The notes under the pieces were generated by a model that saw nothing but the letters and a program-made list of their open reading frames with translations, was not told the origin of the DNA and made no database searches. A program made the position numbers and the translations under genes. 5,000 bases of DNA, taken from contig JAUXHH010000149.1 in assembly GCA_030621655.1 (NCBI GenBank), forward strand, positions 1 through 5,000. The letters are read 5' to 3'. Positions 1 to 5,000 of the stretch are shown one piece after another. Source of the stretch: Desulfobacterales bacterium (GTDB taxonomy: Bacteria > Desulfobacterota > Desulfobulbia > Desulfobulbales > BM004). Position 1 is the stretch's first letter; the number at the start of each line of letters is the position of its first letter.

Positions 1-569
1 TTGATGGTACTGATATCAAAGATGTCACTTTTAAGTCCCTGCGTAACCAGATAGGGGTTGTCACCCAGCAGACCATTTTGTTTAATGATACTGTGCGGAA
101 TAATATCGCCTATGGCAGCCTTGATGCAAGTGAAGAGCAGATCAGGGATGCGGCACGTGCTGCCCATGCCCTCGATTTTATCCAGCATCTGCCAAAGGGA
201 TTTGATACGGTTATTGGCGAGTCAGGTGCCAGACTTTCCGGTGGTGAACGGCAGAGGCTTTCCATAGCTCGGGCTATTTTAAAAAATGCTCCTATTCTTA
301 TCCTGGACGAGGCGACATCTTCACTTGACACGGAATCTGAACATGAAGTGCAGCAGGCCATTGAAAACCTGGTGCAGAGCCGTACAACCTTTGTCATTGC
401 ACATCGTTTGTCAACGATCCGCAATGCTGATCGTATTATTGTCATCCAGGATGGCGCAATTGTTGAAGAAGGAACCCATGATCTCTTGCTGTCCCTGGAT
501 GGTGTTTACAAGATGCTTCATGACATGCAGTTTCAGGATGATGCAATGGCATTGAAAGATGCCAAGTAA
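1..569 (+). CDS. MsbA-type ABC transporter, ATP-binding C-terminal part (5' partial)
   Basis: This is the last 188 residues of the nucleotide-binding domain of an ABC exporter; the reading frame enters at base 3 and the gene starts outside the window. Visible in order are the Q-loop (VVTQQTILF, Gln at bases 66-68), the ABC signature LSGGE at 234-248, Walker B with the catalytic Glu (ILILDEATSSLD, Asp codon 306-308), and the H-loop histidine (IAHRLST, codon 402-404). Walker A and the membrane domain lie upstream and cannot be seen. The Q-loop style, the long LSGGERQRLSIARA motif and the short tail without further domains are typical of fused half-transporters of the MsbA/lipid exporter group, which dimerise in the inner membrane and flip lipid A-core or other lipids using ATP. 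The YcaR-like gene immediately downstream favours MsbA, but a multidrug or peptide exporter of the same superfamily is not excluded without the membrane half. All visible ATPase motifs are intact. Confidence 0.9.
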   Translation, partial: DGTDIKDVTFKSLRNQIGVVTQQTILFNDTVRNNIAYGSLDASEEQIRDAARAAHALDFIQHLPKGFDTVIGESGARLSGGERQRLSIARAILKNAPILILDEATSSLDTESEHEVQQAIENLVQSRTTFVIAHRLSTIRNADRIIVIQDGAIVEEGTHDLLLSLDGVYKMLHDMQFQDDAMALKDAK

Positions 570-604
570 GAAATGTTTTTAATAATGTTTGCGAGGAATA
601 TGAA

Positions 605-790
605 ATGATCAGCAAGGAACTGCTTGATATTCTCGCCTGTCCCAAATGCAAGGGGCCGGTTGAGTTAACAGAGAAAGCGGATGGTTTAGTCTGCAAACCC
701 TGTCGATTGATGTACGAAATACGGGAGGACATTCCTGTCATGCTCATAGATGAAGCAAAAAAACTTAAAGAAGATACAAGTGATGAGTGA
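605..790 (+). CDS. Trm112/YcaR-family small zinc-ribbon protein
   Basis: This 61-residue protein has two CxxC knuckles, CPKC at residues 12-15 and CKPC at 30-33, which should bind one zinc ion. It begins with the ISKELLDILACPKCKG segment and ends its core with YEIREDIPVML, both characteristic of the Trm112p-like/UPF0434 (E. coli YcaR) family, and its length is the usual one. Eukaryotic and archaeal Trm112 proteins activate methyltransferases; the role of the short bacterial members is not well defined, so no reaction is assigned. The ATG at 605 is supported by a GAGG ribosome-binding site at 593-596, 8 nt upstream. The gene follows the ABC transporter gene by 35 nt on the same strand with no visible terminator between, so co-transcription is likely. 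In enterobacteria ycaR lies near msbA, lpxK and kdsB, which supports an envelope-related operon here. The acidic/lysine-rich tail after residue 49 is probably disordered. Confidence 0.88.
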   Translation: MISKELLDILACPKCKGPVELTEKADGLVCKPCRLMYEIREDIPVMLIDEAKKLKEDTSDE

Positions 791-869
791 TTGCGGTCTG
801 AATGTATTGGTGAGTTTAACGGCAGATGTATTTATGAATGAAAAAATACTTTGGTAGTTAAAAAACAAA

Positions 870-1955
870 ATGAATTTAAACGCATTTTTTGACCAGTTTG
901 CGATATTAAATGAGATGATTTTACTCAAACGGATTGTCATTGTAATAATCTATGCAATCCTGGCCAAGGGAGTAGATATTTTTATTGACCGTGTGCTCAG
1001 GAATTTAGCCGCAAAAACAAAGATCACCTTTGATGATAAACTCATCAATTTTCTCCATGTGCCGATTTACTGGACTGTTTTTTGGTTTGGCGTCCTGCAT
1101 GCATTATCCATAAAGCCTCTGGACGATCCCTGGGAAATCATCCTGCCCCAAATTGCCCAGAGCACGATTCTGATTATCTGGCTTATCGCCGTGATAAGGG
1201 TCTTCAATTGGACGGTTGAGTACTATATGTCCCATGCCCCTGAAAGAGGCAAGATCGGCAAGGACCTCTTCATGCTGTTGAAAAGCGTCATCAGGATAAT
1301 TGTGATTATTGCCGGTCTTCTCTGGTTTCTGGCCATATGGCAGATTAATCTGACGCCACTTTTTGCCTCAGCAGGCATAGCAGGAATTGCTGTAGCCCTG
1401 GCAGCAAAGGACACCCTGGCAAATTTTTTCGGCGGAATTTCCATTTTTATGGATAATACCTATAAGGTAGGTGAATATATAATTTTAGACTCCGGGGAGC
1501 GAGGTGAGGTCGTTGAGATAGGTGTCAGATCTACCCGGATAAAAACAAGAGATGATGTTATTGTCAATATTCCTAACTCCATAATGGCGAATTCAAAGAT
1601 TATTAATGAGAGTGCACCGATTCCAAGGTTCAGGATCAGAGTTCCTGTGGGTGTGGCATATGGCAGCAACCTTGAAAAAGTAGAAGAGATTTTGCTGGCT
1701 GTTACGAATGCCAATGAAAATATTGAAAAGTATCCGGAACCAAGAGTCAGACTGCGAACTTTTGCGGACTCTTCTGTTAATTTTCAACTACTTTGCTGGG
1801 TAAAGGACCCGAGGGATAAGGGGTTGCAGACGCATAATCTGTTAAAAGCCGCATACCATGCCTTTGATGAGCAGGGCATCAATATTCCGTTCCCGCAGCG
1901 GGATATTCATATAAAAACGACCCAGGTCAGTGCTTTTCAGGAGGAGAAGGCATAG
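870..1955 (+). CDS. MscS-family small-conductance mechanosensitive ion channel
   Basis: This 361-residue inner-membrane protein should open under membrane tension to release solutes during osmotic downshock. Hydrophobic segments are seen at about residues 22-43, 66-80, 94-113, 139-158 and 165-190. The last is the pore-lining helix, rich in Ala and Gly (AGIAGIAVALAAKDTLANFF), followed by the family's GGISIFMD and VGEYIIL segments. The cytoplasmic beta domain follows (VVEIGVRSTRIKTRDDVIVNIPNSIMANSKIIN, residues 214-246), then the alpha/beta cage and the typical closing motif GINIPFPQRDIHIK (336-349). It is longer than E. coli MscS (286 residues) because of two extra N-terminal membrane segments, as in many bacterial and archaeal MscS-like channels. 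ATG 870 is the first start after an in-frame TAG at 855, but it has no convincing ribosome-binding site; the next in-frame ATG (915) is no better and would shorten the region before the first helix. It lies 79 nt after the zinc-ribbon gene and may have its own promoter. Motifs are complete and no frameshift is seen. Confidence 0.93.
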   Translation: MNLNAFFDQFAILNEMILLKRIVIVIIYAILAKGVDIFIDRVLRNLAAKTKITFDDKLINFLHVPIYWTVFWFGVLHALSIKPLDDPWEIILPQIAQSTILIIWLIAVIRVFNWTVEYYMSHAPERGKIGKDLFMLLKSVIRIIVIIAGLLWFLAIWQINLTPLFASAGIAGIAVALAAKDTLANFFGGISIFMDNTYKVGEYIILDSGERGEVVEIGVRSTRIKTRDDVIVNIPNSIMANSKIINESAPIPRFRIRVPVGVAYGSNLEKVEEILLAVTNANENIEKYPEPRVRLRTFADSSVNFQLLCWVKDPRDKGLQTHNLLKAAYHAFDEQGINIPFPQRDIHIKTTQVSAFQEEKA

Positions 1956-1985
1956 CAGCCATTCATTAAAAACTGAGCGTATTTT

Positions 1986-2015
1986 TTGGTAGAAAGTGGT
2001 ATTTAAGAGTAAAAT
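1986..2015 (+). promoter_or_regulatory. Possible sigma70-type promoter for the ferritin-receiver gene
   Basis: TTGGTA (1986-1991) could serve as a -35 box and TAAAAT (2010-2015) as a -10 box, separated by 18 nt. The -10 differs from consensus at one position and the -35 at two. They lie in the 79-nt gap between the channel gene and the ATG at 2035, giving a short leader. In AT-rich DNA such matches arise by chance, so this is a candidate only. Confidence 0.35.
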
Positions 2016-2024
2016 TCTTAAATA
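2000..2024. repeat. 9-bp inverted repeat, possible operator
   Basis: TATTTAAGA (2000-2008) and TCTTAAATA (2016-2024) are perfect inverted arms separated by 7 nt. The spacer contains most of the candidate -10 box, and the right arm ends at the AGG ribosome-binding element (2024-2026) 8 nt before the ATG at 2035. A dimeric repressor site around the -10, or an mRNA hairpin close to the ribosome-binding site, are both possible. The arms are AT-rich, so the hairpin would be weak. It is not a terminator, since no T-tract follows. Confidence 0.45.
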
Positions 2025-2034
2025 GGCACATGTC

Positions 2035-2889
2035 ATGAAATATGCCCTGGAACAATTCATTGATGAGGCAATTCAGCTTGAACTGAATGCAGCTGAAATC
2101 TACTCGATCTTCTCGGAGGCAATTCCAGAAGATGCCAACTTCTGGGCTACTCTTGCCTGGGAAGAAAAAAATCACGCTGCAGTCCTGAAGACAGGTAAAG
2201 ATGTCCTCATGCCCATAGATCAATTCCCAGGGGAAATCCTGCCAAATGTTATCCAAACTCTCGTTGATACAAATAACTGGTTGAATTCTTTAAAAGAGAA
2301 ATTTGCAGAAACCAAACCAGACCGTGAAACGGCTTTTGCTATAGCGATAAAGATTGAGAGTTCGGCAGGTGAGCAGCACTTCCAGAGAGTGATGAACTCA
2401 CCATCTGATTCAAATATCATAAAAATCCTCCAGGATCTTTGTGAAGATGACATTCATCATCTCAGTCGAATTCGTGAGTACATGAAAGACGGCAGTGAAC
2501 TTGGAGAAATTTCAGGAAATAAAACAAAGAAAATATTGATTGTCATCAATGATGATTCTGTTGCAAAGTTGTTGAGGACGATTTTAGAACCGGAAGGACA
2601 AATTGATATTGCTGGAAACGGCAGGGAAGGGCTGCAGAAAGTGAAGGGTCAGGATTATGACCTTATTGTATCGGCCATTGAAATGCCGATCGTTGATGGC
2701 ATAAAATTTTATAACGAAGCAAAAGGGATGTATCCGGATTTGTATAAAAGATTTCTTTTTTTTACAGGAGCGCCATCATCAGAATGGGTCTCATTTTTCC
2801 GAGATCAAGGTCTCAGGTACCTGACAAAACCAGCAACAATTAATGAAATCCGGGCTGCCGCTTTGAGCATACTCGGGGAAAGGCAATAA
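2035..2889 (+). CDS. Rubrerythrin/ferritin-like domain fused to a degenerate response-regulator receiver domain
   Basis: This 284-residue soluble protein has two parts. Residues 1-152 form a ferritin-like four-helix bundle: ELNAAEIYSIF (E16) matches the first rubrerythrin helix pattern ExxAxxxYxxF, then EEKNH (E44, H47), IESSAGEQHF (E108), and EDDIHH (D139, H142), where Asp replaces the usual fourth Glu. These residues could hold a di-iron site; there is no rubredoxin-type cysteine cluster. After a short linker (153-165), residues 166-282 form a receiver (CheY-like) fold: KKILIV, the DLIVSAIEMPIVDG strand and loop, FFTGAPSS with Thr244, and YLTKP with Lys265. The phospho-acceptor position is Ala214 (codon GCC) instead of Asp, and the beta-1 acidic pair aligns with Ile171-Asn172, so classical phosphorylation is unlikely. 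The ATG at 2035 has a weak TAGG site at 2023-2026, 8 nt upstream; an ATG at 2030 is out of frame and stops at once. There is no output domain. Function is unknown; an iron, oxygen or peroxide-related sensor or adaptor is an inference. Confidence 0.82.
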   Translation: MKYALEQFIDEAIQLELNAAEIYSIFSEAIPEDANFWATLAWEEKNHAAVLKTGKDVLMPIDQFPGEILPNVIQTLVDTNNWLNSLKEKFAETKPDRETAFAIAIKIESSAGEQHFQRVMNSPSDSNIIKILQDLCEDDIHHLSRIREYMKDGSELGEISGNKTKKILIVINDDSVAKLLRTILEPEGQIDIAGNGREGLQKVKGQDYDLIVSAIEMPIVDGIKFYNEAKGMYPDLYKRFLFFTGAPSSEWVSFFRDQGLRYLTKPATINEIRAAALSILGERQ

Positions 2890-2925
2890 AAAAGGAGAGC
2901 CTGATGTTGGCTCTCCTTTTTTATT
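2885..2925. terminator. Bidirectional intrinsic terminator between convergent genes
   Basis: Perfect 17-bp arms, 2885-2901 and 2909-2925, flank a 7-nt loop (TGATGTT). The core is GGAGAGCC/GGCTCTCC, preceded by A6 and followed by T6, so either strand gives a GC stem followed by a U-tract. It overlaps the TAA stop (2887-2889) of the ferritin-receiver gene and lies 18 nt past the stop of the - strand ppsA gene, and so fits termination of both converging transcripts. Confidence 0.93.
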
Positions 2926-2943
2926 GGAATGTTGCAAACTATA

Positions 2944-5000
2944 TCATTCAGGTGAGATTCCCATCTCTTTCTCTTTTTCTGCAACTGCCAGCCTGGTTTT
3001 GATGGCAGTATCAGGAATAAGGCTCATGGAGTCGATGCCAAGCTCGACCAGGAAGGTGGCAAACTCGGGGAAATCAGATGGCCCCTGACCGCAGATACCA
3101 ATCTTCTTACCGCGGCGCTTTGCAGTTTTAATAACCATGCGGATCATTTCCTTCACCGCATCATCTCGCTCATCAGCTATACCGGCGAGAAGACCCGAGT
3201 CGCGATCAAGACCATAAGTCAACTGGGTGAGGTCATTTGAACCGATGGAAAATCCGTCAAAAATGTCGGCAAAAGCGTCGGCACAGATAACGTTACTTGG
3301 AATCTCGCACATTACATAGAGTTCCAGGCCATTCTCGCCCTGTACCAGACCGCAATCTTTCAGGACTTCGATAACTTTTCTGCCTTCGTCAGGGGTTCTA
3401 CAGAAAGGGACCATAAGCTTGATATTATCAAGGCCCATATCATTGCGGGCCTTCAGGAGTCCTTGGCACTCAAGTTCAAAGGCCGGTCGGTATTTTGGAT
3501 CGTAATAGCGGGAAGCTCCGCGCCAGCCGATCATTGGATTTTCCTCCTCCGGTTCGTATAAGGTACCGCCAACCAGGTTGGCATACTCGTTGCTCTTGAA
3601 ATCGGAAAGGCGGACAATAACATCATTCGGATAGAAGCCGGCAGCGATACGGCCAACTCCTTCGGCAACCTTGTCAATGAAGAACTGCTTCTTGTCGGTA
3701 TAAGCTCCAGTCGTCTCGTCAATTTTTCTGACGATTTTCTGCTTTTCCGGATCGTCTGAGTTCTTTAACTCTTCGTAATTATACAGGGCCAGGGGATGGA
3801 GACCGATATGGGAGTTGATGACGAACTCCTCGCGAGCCAGTCCTACACCATCATTGGGGATCTGACACTCGGTGAAAGCTTTTTCTGGAATGGCCAGGTT
3901 CATCATGATCTTGGTTTTGGTTTTGGGCAGTTCACCGAGGTCAACCTTCTCAATTTCAAAATCAAGGAGTCCTTCATAAATATAGCCGGTTTCACCCTCT
4001 GCAGAAGAAACTGTGATTTCCTGGCCTGACTTGATAATTTTGGAACCGTCACCGGTGCCAATAACACAGGGGATGCCAAGTTCGCGGGAGATAATAGCTG
4101 CATGACAGGTACGGCCGCCGCGGTTGGTGACAATAGCTCCGGCAATTTTCATGATCGGCTCCCAGTCAGGATCGGTCATGTCGGTGACCAGAACCTGGCC
4201 CTTTTTAAAGTCATGGATGCCTTCCACGTCCTGGATGACATTAGCCTCACCCTGGCCGATTTTGGCACCGACCGCCAGACCTTCGACAAGGATGTTGCCC
4301 TTCTCCTTGAGGACATATGTTTCCATAACTCCTGCCTTGGATTGGGAATGCACTGTTTCAGGCCTGGCCTGTACGATAAAAAGTTCGCCGGAACCCACGT
4401 TGACACCGTCGCCATCCTTGGCCCATTCGATATCCATGGCCTTGCCGTAATGGTCTTCAATAATACAGGCCCATTCTGAAAGTTTGAGAATCTCGTCGTC
4501 AGAAATCACATAGTTGATACGTTCTTCAGTAGTGGTGTCAATAGTTTTTACAGGTTCTTCGCTATTAGGGTCATTGTCATACACCATTTTAATTTCCTTG
4601 GAGCCGACCCTCTTGCCAACAATGGGGCGTTTGCCCTGCTTCAGCGTTGGCTTGAAAACATAGTATTCATCAGGATTTACCGCACCTTGCACTACAGTTT
4701 CACCCAGGCCCCATGCACCTGTCAGAAATACTGCATCCTGGAAACCGCTTTCCGTGTCAATGGAAAAGATAACGCCGGAAGAGGCCTTGTCTGAACGGAC
4801 CATTTTCTGGACAACAATGGAAAGATATACATCAAACTGACCAAAGCCCTTGTCGTGACGATATGAAATGGCACGGTTGGTGAAAAGACTGGCAAAGCAT
4901 CTCTTGCAGGCATCGATCAGGGCATCATAACCCCTGATATTCAGGTAGGTTTCCTGCTGGCCGGCAAAGGAGGCATCAGGAAGATCCTCGGCAGTGGCTG
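2944..5000 (-). CDS. ppsA: Phosphoenolpyruvate synthase (pyruvate, water dikinase), N-terminus beyond window
   Basis: The enzyme converts pyruvate + ATP + water to PEP + AMP + phosphate, the entry step of gluconeogenesis from pyruvate. In all, 684 residues are visible, ending at the TGA at 2946-2944; the frame stays open to the window edge, so about 110 N-terminal residues of a usual ~790-800 are missing. Reading from the edge, the nucleotide-binding domain shows ASFAGQQETYLN (about 4971-4936), LFTNRAISYR, VQKMVRSDKASSGVIFSIDTESG and GETVVQGAVNPDEYYVF. The swivelling domain has GGRTCHAAIISRELGIP with the phosphohistidine at 4104-4102. The C-terminal TIM barrel has IGWRGASRYY, the IGSNDLTQLTYGLDRDSG loop, and GICGQGPSD with the catalytic Cys at 3093-3091. 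The GSNDLTQLTYGLDRD style and domain order favour PEP synthase over pyruvate phosphate dikinase. The Met at 4803 is internal (QKMVRSD is a conserved family stretch), not a start. No regulatory PpsR-like gene is in view. Confidence 0.96.
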   Translation of the reverse strand, partial: ATAEDLPDASFAGQQETYLNIRGYDALIDACKRCFASLFTNRAISYRHDKGFGQFDVYLSIVVQKMVRSDKASSGVIFSIDTESGFQDAVFLTGAWGLGETVVQGAVNPDEYYVFKPTLKQGKRPIVGKRVGSKEIKMVYDNDPNSEEPVKTIDTTTEERINYVISDDEILKLSEWACIIEDHYGKAMDIEWAKDGDGVNVGSGELFIVQARPETVHSQSKAGVMETYVLKEKGNILVEGLAVGAKIGQGEANVIQDVEGIHDFKKGQVLVTDMTDPDWEPIMKIAGAIVTNRGGRTCHAAIISRELGIPCVIGTGDGSKIIKSGQEITVSSAEGETGYIYEGLLDFEIEKVDLGELPKTKTKIMMNLAIPEKAFTECQIPNDGVGLAREEFVINSHIGLHPLALYNYEELKNSDDPEKQKIVRKIDETTGAYTDKKQFFIDKVAEGVGRIAAGFYPNDVIVRLSDFKSNEYANLVGGTLYEPEEENPMIGWRGASRYYDPKYRPAFELECQGLLKARNDMGLDNIKLMVPFCRTPDEGRKVIEVLKDCGLVQGENGLELYVMCEIPSNVICADAFADIFDGFSIGSNDLTQLTYGLDRDSGLLAGIADERDDAVKEMIRMVIKTAKRRGKKIGICGQGPSDFPEFATFLVELGIDSMSLIPDTAIKTRLAVAEKEKEMGISPE

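Noticed and set aside
791..869. Possible promoter before the channel gene (TTGGTG at 807-812 with TATTTA at 829-834)
   Set aside because: The -10 matches consensus at only three positions; too weak to report as a feature.
1939..1946. AGGAGGAG, a strong Shine-Dalgarno-like sequence near the end of the channel gene
   Set aside because: No usable start codon follows at proper spacing; the bases encode the Gln-Glu-Glu tail of the channel, so the match is coincidental.
850..1992. The octamer TTTGGTAG occurs before both the channel gene (850-857) and the ferritin-receiver gene (1985-1992)
   Set aside because: It is only 8 nt, at different distances from the two start codons (12 and 42 nt), so chance is the simplest explanation.
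4102..4479. A 125-codon open frame on the + strand opposite ppsA, and other open frames on both strands inside the genes
   Set aside because: They lie antisense or out of frame to a strongly conserved enzyme or other recognised gene, have no family resemblance, and follow from the codon bias of the real gene.
4801..4803. ATG (- strand) as the start of the PEP synthase gene
   Set aside because: The reading frame stays open to the window edge, and the upstream translation keeps matching conserved PEP synthase motifs (ASFAGQQETYLN, LFTNRAISYR).

Overview
The window holds five protein-coding genes and no RNA gene, mobile element or CRISPR array. Four genes lie on the + strand (1-2889) and one on the - strand (2944-5000). 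The first and last genes run off the window edges. The set suggests a Gram-negative anaerobe or facultative anaerobe: a lipid A/lipid-exporter-type ABC protein next to a YcaR/Trm112-type zinc-ribbon protein, a rubrerythrin-like di-iron fold, and PEP synthase. A Desulfobacterota-like (sulfate-reducer type) bacterium would fit, but this is inferred from gene content and protein style only, and no marker gene settles it.

Left part (1-790): the 3' end of an MsbA-type ABC transporter gene is followed 35 nt later by a 61-residue zinc-ribbon protein. This recalls the enterobacterial msbA-lpxK-ycaR-kdsB neighbourhood, but no lpxK lies between them here. Middle (870-1955): a small-conductance mechanosensitive channel (MscS family) with about five membrane segments.

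Centre (2035-2889): the most unusual gene. It encodes a rubrerythrin/ferritin-like four-helix domain fused to a response-regulator receiver domain. The receiver is degenerate: the phospho-acceptor Asp is Ala, and the N-terminal acidic pair is Ile-Asn, while the conserved Thr and Lys remain. A 9-bp inverted repeat around a possible -10 box lies just upstream. A long, perfect A-tract/U-tract hairpin overlaps this gene's stop codon and can terminate transcription from both converging genes.

Right part (2944-5000, - strand): phosphoenolpyruvate synthase (PpsA), lacking only its N-terminal part, with its phosphohistidine and catalytic cysteine motifs intact. It would make PEP from pyruvate for gluconeogenesis.

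Nothing in the window shows that the five genes act in one pathway. The first two may belong to one envelope-related transcription unit. The channel and the ferritin-receiver protein may each be transcribed separately, and ppsA is convergent to them. I found no clear new multi-gene system; the pseudo-receiver fusion is the item most worth following.
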